The notes: generated from the sequence alone by a model not told the origin. DNA of 64,000 nucleotides from Lumbricus rubellus (GCA_945859605.1 OX243817.1:22249665-22313664); one strand, 5' to 3'; positions 1-20,203 are shown, counted from the stretch's first letter. Numbers and translations: made by a program.

Positions 1-433
1 AGAGATGTTTAGATCAAACACCAAGTGACAATAGAGATGAATAGTAAACATACAAATAAGAGTTAGCCACAAGTTACCATGTCCATACCGCTACAAGGGC
101 GCCTCACAAACAGCTAACTACGGGATAAGCCCAAGCAAACAAATAAGAATTTAATCTTTGATTTGAAAGAGTGCACTGAGGTTGATATCTGGTGAAAGAC
201 TATTCCAGCACCTGTGACCAGCAGCATAATATAACTTCCTTGCTTTCATTTATCTAGACTCTCAGACATATCTGTTTCAACATAATACCCACAGTAGTGT
301 CTTAGTTCTCAAGACCTAATGGAATTCCACTGCGATTCTCCAATGGATTATCAGTTTCTACCAACATTTTACTTAGCATGACCGACCATCAATTAACGCT
401 TAATGCACCATAAATAATTTACGGCACCATGGA
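1..433. other. Non-coding stretch, probably intron of the minus-strand gene
   Basis: I see no convincing exon here. It lies downstream (on the minus strand) of the splice donor that ends the exon at 482-1465, so it is probably intron. No repeat or RNA gene is evident. Confidence 0.4.
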
Positions 434-481
434 TCAGATAATAAAAAATTTTGTACGGTAAAAGATAGAGAAGTCGTTTAC

Positions 482-1465
482 CATGTGTTCAATGTCTTCG
501 TGGTTTAGAACGTGTGATGGTGGTGGACCGACTGGCATGCGTTGCCCGTACTTTGAAGCAACCGTCTGACCGCTCTGCGTGCAGTTCCAGTCTAGCTGCG
601 GGCCACTCCACGACTCGGTGCACGGCAGCATCTGATTCATTGGCTTAACGTCGCCGCTATTGCTTCCATAACTGGAAAACGTCCCTGGAAGTCCTCCATG
701 CACAAGTTCAGAACTGGAAGGGTCGAACTGTTCATATGAATCATTATACGGGTACATTGCGTCCCCAGAATATTCCGATCTATCCTCCGTCTTGAGGTAA
801 GCACGGCCGGAATCTAAGTCAGACGGAAGCACTCCGTCGTGATCCAGTGCCCCGTCTTCTGATTCCACAAAAATAACGTCGTCCTGTTCCTCCGGAACGT
901 CCTGCACCAACTGTTCCACATCGGACTCTGTTTTGATGTTTTTTAAAGCAGAACAGTCTGGTTTTTCATCACTTTCGGCCGCAGAAGGAGGTCGTTCAGT
1001 GCATTCAGCATCGCCACCTTCAACAGATTTGGAATTAGCCTTCATTCGTTGGTTCATCGATGTCCCCATCTGTCGTGCACGTCGTCGCGCCTGCACACTG
1101 AGCGGTAAAGCACCATATCTATGTCGTGGCCCCCCTACCGAAGGTGGGAAGCCAGTCGTCCTGCGGAAAGTCGGTTTGGAAGCCGTCTGGTTCTGCTGGC
1201 AATTGGAGTCGCCGGCCCTTACTTCTACTGCTGCCATATCACAAGCAGCATCACTCATGGCCGACTGTGCCTCGGCGGCGGAAGCAGTTGGCTGATTTTC
1301 AGTGAACGTTTCATTGAAGTGAACAAGAAATACGTCGGTCCCATCGATGGTTATGCCGAGCAAACCCTGAACTTTTATGTCGGCATTAAAGTTCAAGCCG
1401 TTGCGACACAGAAGTGAAACTGTGTCGATCAAAAGTGCACCCACTCGCGTCTGATCAGGCTTCAT
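482..1465 (-). CDS. Unrecognised nuclear-type protein, first coding exon
   Basis: An open frame from ATG at 1465 runs 328 codons to a likely donor: on the minus strand the sequence reads CATG|GTAAAC, with the exon ending at 482; the frame continues 16 codons into the intron before a stop. I do not recognise the family. The first ~55 residues look folded (VGALLIDTVSLLCRNG..., then ITIDGTDVFLVHFNETF). The middle is basic (QARRRARQ) and the rest is acidic and Ser-rich. Two residue sets fit the SUMO consensus (IKTE and LKTE). A hydrophobic VIFV followed by ESED looks like a SUMO-interacting motif. This suggests a nuclear, possibly transcription-related, protein, which is inference. Downstream exons are not identified. 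The gene is divergent from the TTBK gene at 3727, with 2.26 kb between start codons. Confidence 0.6.
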
Positions 1466-1636
1466 TCTGATAAGTCACCAGCAACACGTGTTTATTGTGA
1501 CTAAAATCAGAAGCAAACAAAGTCTTTAAGCAATATTGCAAAATAAAACCTAAATGGATGCACCTACGTCCTACGTTTATAGAAGAAGAGAAAAATGATT
1601 GGATTAAAGAAAAAAAACAGCGATGAATAATTAATA

Positions 1637-2052
1637 ATGATCCAACAGTCCAACTCTGCTCCTTATCTGCCCTAACGCTTCTCTGCCCTTATGCCACCTC
1701 CTCGCTAAAATTTGCAAATCGCTCCTTAGCCATAGCTGTTTCACCACTCTGGAACAAATTCTCAACAGCTCTACAAAAAATATCTGATCCATCCTACGAA
1801 CTCACCAAAACCTCACCTCGAAACTGAAAACACTGCTCTTTCACAAATTCTAACCCCTTATTTCCCTCCATCGCCGTTTGAACGCTTTAAACACTATCCA
1901 CCTCAAACCTTAAACGTGTGGTCTATCAAGGAGACCCATTGTACTTTAGCCTGGAACCGACTCGACGCCCATCGAATATGTTTTGACTTCGCCTGAGAAT
2001 AAGTTGTTTTCTGCTGTCGAGGCGCTATAGAAATTTCGACGAATGCAAAAAT
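1637..2052 (+). mobile_element. Decayed CR1/L2-type LINE 3' end
   Basis: Plus-strand translation around 1710-1800 gives RSLAIAVSPLWNKF, the degenerate form of the 'R..AVAAP.LWN.LP' box that ends many CR1/L2/Jockey reverse-transcriptase ORFs. A broken SFK..L-like continuation with stops follows. The remnant ends in GGCGCTATAGAAATTTCG and an A-rich run near 2052, like a LINE tail. Only the last part of the ORF and the 3' UTR remain. The clade assignment is approximate. Confidence 0.5.
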
Positions 2053-2258
2053 GGGTAGAAGACAAACCATGACCGTGTATGTTCCATAAACTTACTCGCT
2101 GTAACCCGACGTTGTCCTAAATCACTTAAGCACTATTCATCATTGCTTCATAAGCAGTTATCCTATTTGGTTTTTTAAATTAAGAGCTCGATTAATTTAA
2201 TTCCGCAAACCGATACTTGTCTATCTCTGACGACCAGTAAAATTAACATGCAAAATTT

Positions 2259-2270
2259 TGCGCATGCGCA
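2259..2270. promoter_or_regulatory. NRF1-like palindrome
   Basis: TGCGCATGCGCA is a perfect match to the palindromic NRF1 binding consensus. It lies between two divergent genes, about 800 bp upstream of the minus-strand ATG and 1.46 kb upstream of the TTBK ATG. NRF1 sites are typical of CpG-type and bidirectional animal promoters; binding here is inferred. Confidence 0.5.
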
Positions 2271-2296
2271 AATAGCTCAATGGTTAAGCGGATTTC

Positions 2297-2306
2297 AAAA
2301 TGGCGG
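2297..2306 (+). promoter_or_regulatory. YY1-like site (AAAATGGCGG)
   Basis: AAAATGGCGG matches the core of the YY1 motif that marks many metazoan transcription starts. It lies 27 bp from the NRF1 palindrome, supporting a promoter at about 2.25-2.35 kb. No TATA box is obvious nearby. Confidence 0.4.
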
Positions 2307-2764
2307 ATTTATTGATGTTTTACATCAGGAAAGGCGAACTGTTTTCAAAAATTGTATTTGGGACAATGAATTGCCTGCAGAACTGACACCACAGTAGTTT
2401 GGGTAAGCAATTCGCATATTCTGAGCGTTATTAAACGTTGTCCAAGACTATTATAAAAAATATGTACAGTGTCGGTGGCTCAGTAAGTGCCGGAGTAGGC
2501 CTGCGGCAGTGCGGCGATCACCTTTCATGTCGTTAATTGTATTTACGAGAGTCGTAATATCATAATGCTTCTAACTCTCTTTAATTTGGAATCTTATTTT
2601 TTTCAGCTAATTGCCTTTGAGCTTGTTAACTGACTTCTGAGTAATTTTACGATGCAAGCTCATGTTTTAGTTGTTGTGTCGTGACAATGTAATGACTTCT
2701 CAGATAAAGTGTTCTGATTCCCATTCCAAAGTCGACATAAATAAATTCGGTATACATGTACAAT

Positions 2765-2954
2765 CAGGGGCCGAAAATTTTACTTATTTCTGCAGTGCCG
2801 TCAGCGTTGTCATTGCACGTCTTTTTCGTGAGGGTCGGTTAGGGCTCAGGTTAGGCATCGTGAGGGTCGGTTAGGGTTAGTGTTAGGGTTAGTTTAGCCA
2901 TTAGAAACTCCGGCGGATTGATGGCAAAAGACACCGGGTATTTTTCGGCCCCTG
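2765..2954. mobile_element. MITE with CAGGGGCCGAAAA terminal inverted repeats
   Basis: The left end reads CAGGGGCCGAAAATTTTAC and the right end reads TTTTTCGGCCCCTG, forming a terminal inverted repeat of about 14 bp. The CAGGGG terminus is hAT-like, but I see no clear 8 bp duplication in the flanks. The interior carries several GGTTAGGG-like units. No coding capacity. Confidence 0.5.
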
Positions 2955-3726
2955 ATAGTACATGATCGCCATAAATTCAAACAAATATGAACCTGTATTT
3001 ATTATGGTATTCTGATTCTTGCAGTACAACTCCATTGCAACTGTAATTTTATAAGATCGTCCATGCAGCTTAGTTGAGAAGTGCACAATAAAGCAGGAAA
3101 AACATTAAGAACCAGGAAGTCTTAAGTTTAGAGAAAAGATAGTCAGGGAAGAGGAGTTGCGAAGACGAGGAGTTAGTTCCAGCTGAAGGGCATGTACTTT
3201 GATCAAAATACTATCCAGCAGATGCTGATTGAAGAAGATATCCACATGTCTTGTACATGAAGCGGGTGAGTTTGAAGCAGGTCAACTCACATCTATAGAA
3301 GAAGCTGGCCTAGAGAAATTTTGACATTTTGTGAAGGCGAAAATGAAAACCAATATTAGCCAATTAGCTGTCAGCGAACGAGATAAATTAATTGCAGACC
3401 TCTTAAACATATTTTTAACATTGTTTATTAAATAAGAACTTGCTAATTGCAAATTCTATTTCGAATGAAGTCATTCCTTATTATAGATGATAGGCTTGTG
3501 CAAACACATCACCTAACAAATTATTCTAATCCAGAATATAGTGCATTAATGTGTAGATTTCTTTATCAGTGTTAATACATGTCGATTTAGGTTCTGAATA
3601 ACCGAATTGTATACTGTTTTTTCACTGGTTTTGTATTTTATTAGGCTGCTGACATCATAGCCAATGCAGTTCAAATGGTGTTTTGATGAATTCGTTTCAA
3701 TGCTAAACTGATTTCGCAATTCAGTC

Positions 3727-12857
<9,131 letters not shown>

Positions 12858-12981
12858 CGCCTTGTTTTAACGACGGACAGTACCTCCTGCTCGTCCAAGC
12901 TGTGAACTTAGGCGTCGTCAACTGCATATCCGCTGCTTTTACACTTCAGTCACACCGACTGACGCCTTTGTTTGTGTGGAT

Positions 12982-13207
12982 CAGGGGCGGATACAGAAAC
13001 TTTGAACGCTGGGGTGGGCCAAAAATTCTTGGCCTTGGGCCGTGAAAATTTTTCTTTCCTATCCGCCAAAATAGTTGATGACTTTTTTAGTCATCTGGTC
13101 CGAATGTCCTCAAAATATACCATATTGGAACCAAATGGGGGCCACGATACATGGGCATTTATAAATGGGGGAGGCATGGCCGGATTGGCCCTCTGTATCC
13201 GCCCTTG
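12982..13207. mobile_element. hAT-type MITE, 226 bp
   Basis: Ends are CAGGGGCGGATACAG and CTGTATCCGCCCTTG. Flanking 8-mers are GTGTGGAT (12974-12981) and GTGTGGAC (13208-13215), an 8 bp target duplication with one change. The internal start (AGAAACTTTG...GGGTGGGCCAAAAATTCTTGG) matches the element at 53008-53332. Non-coding. Confidence 0.8.
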
Positions 13208-13745
13208 GTGTGGACGAGAGATGACTGGAACGGGTGCCTCCTGACTGATTGAGCTTCTTGTTTTAACCAGTGGCTTCTGTAGTCCGTTGCAATCTGTGTG
13301 TGATAGGCAAGTATCTTGTACATAACTACTGTGGATCTATTGTAGTTAAAAAGTTTAGACTCTGCCTGCACAAAAATCAGTCTTCAGTCGAATTTTTTAA
13401 ACTTTTTGAGCAGAATTTGCCATTTTAAAGAGAAACACATCCTCTTTACAATGATACCAAAATTATGATTTTATCGCAATCAAAGTGAATTCATGGATAA
13501 AAGAGCTTAAGTAGCTTCTCATTGCTGGTAAAATGGACTAATTTCTATGCACAAAATTAAAATTTTTGATTTGTACGAGACCATGAAGATACTACTCTTC
13601 AATGTAACTTTTTCTCAAACTTTCATATATTTTTATGGAATATCTATTTAAATTATAATCTTTAGTGATCTGGCAGTTAAGAAAAATCAAGTTTTGTTCA
13701 TTTTCTTGAAACTGAATATTCTTACCTGCGACTGGTTTTGTGCAG

Positions 13746-13927
13746 ATGGGTCTAATTTGTCAAAACTGAACCTCCAGCAGTCCAGTCCAGATCTGGCAAG
13801 GCTGCATAGAGTATATTTAGCAGAGGATCCAAATGAGCGTAGGGACCAAGCTGACCAGATGAAAGCAGAACAAGTTGGAGAGAAATTAGCTCAACTACTG
13901 CTTAGTTCAGCCCAAAATACCAAGTAA
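13746..13927 (+). CDS. Candidate orphan terminal exon
   Basis: A pyrimidine-rich acceptor (GGTTTTGTGCAG) is followed by 60 open codons to TAA at 13925-13927. The peptide is helical and charged (LNLQQSSPDLARLHRVYLAE, then ERRDQADQMKAEQVGEKLAQLL). It would need a donor in phase 1. Neither TTBK exon 6 (phase 2) nor exon 7 (ends in a stop) supplies one, so it may be an alternative TTBK 3' exon or chance. Confidence 0.35.
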
Positions 13928-14131
13928 CATCTCACAACTATTTTAAGAGAATACCATAGTAGATCTGCAGAGTAGCACCTATGTTCAAGTAGCAGAATAA
14001 TATTATGAGAAAAAAATTGGTTTATTTTGTACTGCATCTTATGTTAAAGTGAGCTTGTTCTAAGGTACAATGCATCTCATAAATTATAGTTCGCGAATTT
14101 ACTGTCTGCTAAGTCCTTTTCCAGTATTTAA

Positions 14132-14193
14132 CCCTTTAATGCCGAGATGGTAGTGAATGGTATGGGAAATCCTATACCCTCCGGCATTTAGGG
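14132..14193. mobile_element. 62 bp TTAA-flanked mini element (family 1)
   Basis: TTAA (14128-14131) CCCTTTAATGCCGAG...CCGGCATTTAGGG TTAA (14194-14197). Internal sequence matches copies at 3836, 14452 and 21270 in either orientation. Confidence 0.7.
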
Positions 14194-14403
14194 TTAAGAA
14201 TAGATTGGATCTGAATGATCTGGTTTTTGTCTGTTTAGCCCAAAATTTTATGCTGCACCAAGAAGATTATTTATACAGTGCTGAGCACCTATCTATTCTA
14301 GTCATTGTATGATTTTAGAGGATTTTGAGAATGACAAGTTCGGCCACAGTCAAACGATATCCAAATAGTTGAAGATGTCTCTACTGCCAATGGCTCATAC
14401 ATG

Positions 14404-14542
14404 TCCTTTTCCCTTTTGCCCCTAGAATATCTGCTGAAAACACAGGCTTAACCCTTTAATGGCGGAGGGTATAGGATTTCCCATACATTTTACTACCTTC
14501 TCGGCATTAAAGAGTTAATGGAAAAAATGAACGGGTAAAGGG
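14404..14542. mobile_element. Family 2 mini element interrupted by a family 1 element
   Basis: The outer sequence (TTTTGCCC...AGAATATCTGCTGAAAACAC...AACGGGTAAAGGG, then TTAA at 14543-14546) is a diverged copy of the elements at 8382 and 26880. A 63 bp family 1 element occupies 14452-14514, between two TTAA copies. The left terminal TTAA of the outer element has decayed. Confidence 0.7.
14452..14514. mobile_element. 63 bp TTAA-flanked mini element (family 1), nested
   Basis: TTAA (14448-14451) CCCTTTAATGGCGGAGGG...CTCGGCATTAAAGAG TTAA (14515-14518). It is inserted at the internal TTAA of the surrounding family 2 element. The copy at 26880-26951 shows that site empty (GGGCTTAACAGGG). Confidence 0.75.
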
Positions 14543-15655
14543 TTAACTAGACCAGCGCTGTCTCACCATTGGTCGGGAAGAGTTGACACTAGCACTTGGA
14601 TGTCCTGGTCTTTACTTTGCGACCGTGACTGCGACATTACAGTAGCTGAATGAATCACTTGAGGTCTAATATTATGTTCCGAATACAAGTGCAGCATATT
14701 TCATCCTGAAGTATTCTGCACTGCTCGATTCTTATTGGTCAGCATTTTCATTTGCCAGACTCATCCAGTTACGAAATGATGTTCAAGGCTTCTCTGCGGA
14801 CGACATTTGATGCTGCGCCAAAAGTCTATAGCCTGCCGCAGTGCCACTGTCTTGTGGAACCCTTTGTTAATGTGCAATAGAAGTGGATGAAATTGTGGCC
14901 TGACATATTAAACCTCACTTGATCAATTCAGTGTGTACGTCGAGAAAGTTGAAGCCTTCACAACATAAATAGACCTTGGAAAACTTTAGGACTTTATTAA
15001 TAAAGGTCTTTTTCCGTAAGGACGGCAAACCAGCAGTTATCAAGCAGACTAGAGAATTCAGAAAACCAAGAAACACTAAGATCAGTTGAATCTGTGTGTC
15101 TGTCTTTTATATGTTTAAGGTTTAACAACTTGTTTTAACAACATTGCTATGACTATTTAATTACTGTTTATATGAGTTTAGATTGTTTCTGGCTGTAGAA
15201 ATTGATTTACATTATTTTGTCTTTTGCGGCTTCTGTTTTTGACTTAGCAGCTTCTGTTATGTGATAAATGACTTTAATTACTGTTTATGGTTTTAGTGCG
15301 TTTTCCCTTCATATTTTGATGTGCATTAGAAGGCTTTTTTACGGAAGTTCATTACCATGGTAACGTGGTTACTGACTTCTTGGATGCTTATGCTATTTTC
15401 ATTTCAAAGAACTATTCTCCTTTGCGTCGTTGCAGTAGCAGGAGTGGCAGTTGCTTTGCTTTTCTTAGCCAATGCTTGGTTACGAAGATGGAAGTTAACA
15501 TATATATAGCCAACAGTTTTTGTTTATTATATTCTTTTTTACTAGAACTGCTTGGAGCTTTCAGTAGTTAGGCTGCATAGTTTTGAGATAGATGGAACAA
15601 ATTTCTGCAGTTCATTTGTTCAGCAAGTTATGGAGTTTTGCATACTGGTGGTGTG

Positions 15656-16005
15656 CAGGGCTGTACTCAAGGGTATACGTGGATATACGGCGTATACTCA
15701 CCTCCGGAGAAAACGGCATCGTATACTCACCTCCCGAAAACCAGGGTATACGCTTGTAAAAGGCAGGGTACATGCTAGTAAACCAAGGCACACGCAGCCA
15801 TTTAGGTGTAATTCAGGTGAAATTCGGAGCGAATGGCTAAAAAAGGTCGGCTTTTTTCGGACGGAAAATTGTCGACGATCTACGGAAATTTCGGCCGGAT
15901 GTACTAGCGGTGTAAAAAAAGGTCATCAGCTTTTGGGACGGGAAAATTTTACATTTTTTCGGGCGGTAGCGTGTACTCACCTCAAAAGTTCTGAGTACAG
16001 CCCTG
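15656..16005. mobile_element. hAT-like MITE, 350 bp
   Basis: Ends are CAGGGCTGTACTCA and TGAGTACAGCCCTG, perfect 14 bp inverted repeats. Flanking 8-mers GTGGTGTG and CTTGTGTG agree at six positions, compatible with an aged 8 bp duplication. Interior repeats of GTATACTCACCTCC are present. No transposase. Confidence 0.65.
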
Positions 16006-16349
16006 CTTGTGTGAGAATTTTAACTGAAGTTAAAGCTGCTTTGACTATTTAACCAATATAGCATAGACATGGATATTGTAACATTTTATCCGATATTTCA
16101 ACATATAAGTATCTGAAGATTTTCACTGACATTTTTCAGTAGTTAGATATGTTAAGCACATGGTCTGTTTGAAGGTTTCTTAATGACACTTGAGCATGTA
16201 TTAATAATATTCGAGTCTATATGCTTCTTGCCATCATGCCACGTAGTTCTTTCAGACATTGCTGTCTGCTTATCTTGCAAAAGTGCTAATGTTTCATGTT
16301 CCGTCATCAATTGCTTAGAATTTTTCCGAGTTTAGAGCGATAGGTTAAT

Positions 16350-16445
16350 TTGCAAGTGGATAGGTAATTGTTTGAAAATATTCAAGTGGATATGTAATTT
16401 TTGAAAATATTCAAGTGGATAGGTAATTGTTTGAAAATATTCAAG
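16350..16445. repeat. Tandem repeat, ~30 bp unit, three copies
   Basis: The unit CAAGTGGATAGGTAATTGTT plus TGAAAATATT recurs three times with small changes. Confidence 0.75.
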
Positions 16446-16768
16446 TAACTCTTCTCAGCGTCATTTTGGGCCATTTCTCTCTTGGCAACTGTTTCTGAAG
16501 TAAACTGATAGTCAAAAACTACATTGAACTGCAAGTATTTAACAGTATTACATTCCAACTAGGTTGCATTGCTGGGAAATGCCAGGTATATTTTATCTTT
16601 GCATAAATTAATTATATCCATTGCTTCATATCCTCCATTGCAATGATTCTATGGTTTGTGAAGATAAAAAATTAATATGTTGCTCTACGTAAATGCATGA
16701 ATTAGAACTTGATGAGAATTTTAAGGCATTCCACAGCATCATGCTGATACTGCATATATTGTATTGTA

Positions 16769-16826
16769 TCTAGTTATTTATATAGCACCTCTCTCAGTCC
16801 ACACTAATCAGAGGTGCTCCCAATGC
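16769..16826 (-). repeat. Fragment of the SINE tail family
   Basis: TTATATAGCACCTCTCTCAG and ATCAGAGGTGCTCCCA match the tail part of the SINE family; the head is missing. Confidence 0.45.
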
Positions 16827-18509
16827 GAGAAACCACGAGAGAAAAGTGTATATTATGTACGTACGTATGTATATCTGTGTGCATGTGAATGTATGTATGT
16901 ATGTATGTATAATATAATATTTTGAAGGTTTTTTTTGTCATGAAATAAATCTTATATGTCTATTTATTTACTATTTATTTGTGTCTTATCCAAGTTTTTA
17001 AAAATTCAGAGCTCTTATAATTAATAATCATCTGTAATAGTTACCTCCTACTTAGCACGTTGTTAGTATTTATGGATTTTCACATATCATTTTTTGTTGG
17101 CTGTTTTGTCTGTTTTATCGCTGTTGTTTCTGATTGAGTAGAAACTGGTTTTATCTGCATTGTACATTCAAGTATTTTCATGTGAACTCTCATCGTAAAC
17201 TATTCCAACTTGTTGTATATTCATTATATTTATTAATTTTTGTCTTTGTCCGTTGATCTGTTTACATTTCAAGTTGTCTCTAGCCTGTTAATTAAGTGTA
17301 TGGGTTTCCATATTGATGTATTTTATGCTTTACTTCAATTCATTTTGGTGTAGAACTCCGTGAAGTTTGAATGTGACTGGATGCTTTATTGCACTGTGAT
17401 GAATTGAAGCAATAAATGAACCTCATTCTTTAAGGTCTTTAATGGAAACGAAAAATAGGAAGTGACGGCCGTTGTTTTTTGTCGTTTTACTGTCAGTAAC
17501 TGATGATTCTGAGTTGCATATGTTACATCCTGGAAATTACCAACTATTTTACAGTGCTGTCAATTGATTAAAAGCATTTTGGAAGTCTTGTCATTAATGC
17601 ATTGAAGTGCGGTTTCTATTGCGTGCTTGCAGCATCTTTTTATGAATACATTTGGTTTTTGCCTGCTAATGCCATTTTTACGTATGGTACCCACCAAACA
17701 GACATTTACAAATTTGTTTCCACTTCCTTGAGATTAATGACTAGTTGTAAGTATGTGAATGGTAGCTGAACTGTGATTTTCCAAGCGTAACTGGACTGGG
17801 TAAAAAGTTGTGTTTTGATTCATGATTCTTGGTTCGTTTGCGTTGTGTAAAACAAGCATTTTTAGCCATTAAACTTCGAAGGAAAGCATATGAGATTGTA
17901 AACTTATTTCGGTATTTTGCTTGTAGGGCTGCAATACACAAACAGGGCACATCTTAAATGTCTCAGTGGAACCACACACGGTGTTGTCCCTGTTTCCGAT
18001 GCAAATTAATCCCTTGGAGAAATTTAATTTTAGATATGCAGTAGGATAGACTTCTTTATTTCCAAAGAATATAATTATGTATCTATGTAAGAATGTGTAT
18101 GTAATATTTTCGCAGTGCCTCTCAAGGTATAAATGCCAGCAGAAAACTGTTGATATGTATCTAAAGTCATTGGCATCGTGCCTCGCTAGCTGCTGTGAAC
18201 ATGAGATTACCAATTTTTTAGTTGCCAAACTTTTTGTGGTGGATCTTGTCTGGAGAAGAAATTTAAATCAACCGATCTGACATTAATTAAACTTTTTGTG
18301 TTGACCGTCGAATCAAATCAACAATGATGAGTTTATGGCAGATTGTGAAATCAAGCTTTAATAAAACTGTTTCAACGTTGGCTGTGTTGATTTTAATGGG
18401 ATAATTTTGTGATGTTTTGAGGTGATGCATAAAGAGTTTTTCCTTGCATCATTTGTGCAGTTGCTTTCCTTCAAAAAAATTTTTTCTCTTGGTTGAAGTT
18501 TTATTGTTT

Positions 18510-18631
18510 TCTCATGATTATCACTATTTTTCTCATGATTATCACTATTTTTCTCATGATTATCACTATTTTTCTCACGATTATCACTATTTTTCTCATG
18601 ATTATCACTATTTTCCTCATGATTATCACTA
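18510..18631. repeat. 21 bp minisatellite, six copies
   Basis: The unit CTCATGATTATCACTATTTT(T) is repeated about six times almost perfectly. Because 21 is divisible by 3, the array stays open in several frames and produces misleading His/Tyr-repeat or Ile-repeat ORFs. Confidence 0.85.
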
Positions 18632-19050
18632 TTCGGCCGATTACGAATAATTCAACCAACTATTCAGTCAAATACGAATAATGAATCGTGTACAAAATAA
18701 GTTTACCAATAATTTTAGTCACTACACAAAGAATGAGACTACTGACACTGCGATACCAGTCAGTATTATATAATAGCAAGGTCTGACTGCAACCACAGCA
18801 TATAAAAAATTATTATGTTAATGAGATAGTTCTTCTGTCCACTCACTTGCACAGCGCATATGCACAAACAGATGTTGCATAACCACTATTCGTATTCGGT
18901 CCAACCGCTACTATTCGGCCGAATGCCAAATATTCGGCCATGAAGTGAATTTGTAGAAAGCAAATGTTAGGTACAACCCTTGTAGGTGTATTCCTCTAAA
19001 GAGCATTTGATCAAAACAAATAAAAGTGGAATCAAGAAGTTGTAGTTATA

Positions 19051-19258
19051 TGTTTGTATGTGAACTTGTTATAGCGCCCCTTCAAGCTCTCTACTCAGAG
19101 ACGCTCCCGAATGCAGAGCGGGCACTGCATCGGAGTTTCACGCCGAAGCGCTGAGCAATTGTGAGTGAAGGACTTGCCCAAGGTCCTTACGCGGTGAGGT
19201 GGGTTCGAACCTTCAGGCTCGAAGGCAACGACGCCACCACTAGACCACCGCGCCCCAC
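19051..19258 (-). mobile_element. tRNA-derived SINE, copy 2
   Basis: Minus-strand head GGGGCGCGGTGGTCTAGTGG with box B GGTTCGAACCCACC, then the shared body and tail. The flanks carry AGTTATA-like sequence on both sides, a plausible target duplication. Confidence 0.8.
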
Positions 19259-20158
19259 AGTTATAGTTATATAGCATCATCGTCAGTCTTGACACCAGCC
19301 GTTTAACCACAATAAGCATGAACAAATGACCTGCATTGCTCCTATAGAGCCCCTTATGGCAGCATACAATAGGGATATGGGTGGAAGTTGGTCAGCCGAC
19401 ATTCTTTCCATATTTCCAAACTATTGAAGTTCTTGCTGGACGACTCTTTCCGACGTATGTGTTTGGACATTCAATGATCGTCAAGTTTCATTTACAGATT
19501 CAAACAGGCCCGTGTACACGAACCTATGTACATGTAAATAGGTACATGCACAATTGCACATAGATCAGCCTATTTAAATCTGCTGCTTGTCAATCTGTTC
19601 TATGGATAGGCCTAGAATGCTAACCGAATCTGCTAATGGTTATTCTCTAGATGGCAGCATAATTTCTGGAAAATAAAGAAATCAAAAGGACTTAAATCGA
19701 TATTAGTCACAGTTTCAATGTAGCCTACACTGCAACGTGTGGCGACTGCCTAAAATAAACGCTTTAATTCAGATCATAATGCATATCTGATTCTTGAAAG
19801 AATCCAAGTAATCGTATCGGAAGAGTAAGACATATGTTTCAGATGCGCATTCTGATATCTTCATACGCATTGCAAGTCCTCGAAAGCACCAATGTTCTAA
19901 ACAGCACTGTAATAATATTAATAATATTATAAAATTTGCGCTAGAGAAGTAAGCGTTTCACGGCATAGACTGGGGCACCGCGATAAACAACTTCAATGGC
20001 AAGGCAGAGCTTTGCTGCTTTCACCAAAGATTTTGTTTTTGCGCAAGAGATTAAGTTATTGACAGTTCTTGCCCGTAACATTGTCTAAAGCAATCCATTT
20101 TAAACATTTTAGCATAATTGATATTAGTTTGATCGCTGCGTCAAGTTGTTGCTAAACT

Positions 20159-20172
20159 GTTGCTATGACAAC
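20159..20172 (+). promoter_or_regulatory. RFX X-box upstream of SPATA17
   Basis: GTTGCTATGACAAC is a near-perfect X-box, with two imperfect inverted half sites separated by AT. RFX factors use such sites to switch on ciliary genes. It lies 68 bp upstream of the SPATA17 ATG, within the usual promoter-proximal range, and SPATA17 is a flagellar/ciliary protein. Confidence 0.75.
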
Positions 20173-20203
20173 TGGTTAGACGCCATGTTGTAAACAATGA
20201 ACG

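Larger units (their letters stand above)
1466..3726. other. Intergenic region between two divergent genes
   Basis: This stretch separates the start codons of the minus-strand unknown gene and the plus-strand TTBK gene. It contains a decayed LINE 3' end (about 1637-2052), an NRF1-like palindrome (2259-2270), a YY1-like site (2297-2306) and a MITE (2765-2954). Short runs resembling GGTTAG/GGGTTAG at about 2830-2895 lie inside the MITE. Untranslated first exons may be hidden here but cannot be located by eye. Confidence 0.5.
13928..20158. other. Long non-coding stretch between TTBK and SPATA17
   Basis: No gene is supported. It may contain a long TTBK 3' UTR; AATAAA occurs at 17411-17416. It holds small TTAA elements (14132, 14404, 14452), a hAT-type MITE (15656), a 30 bp repeat (16350-16445), a SINE fragment (16769), a 21 bp minisatellite (18510) and a SINE (19051). 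Around 18630-18945 several TATTCGGCCGAAT-like palindromes suggest another old element with unclear ends. Confidence 0.5.

Noticed and set aside
2830..2895. Telomere-repeat tract
   Set aside because: GGTTAGG-like units are few, irregular and lie inside a MITE, not at a chromosome end.
18444..18681. Repeat protein with SHDYHYF units
   Set aside because: It is a 21 bp minisatellite whose length keeps frames open; no codon bias and no splice sites.
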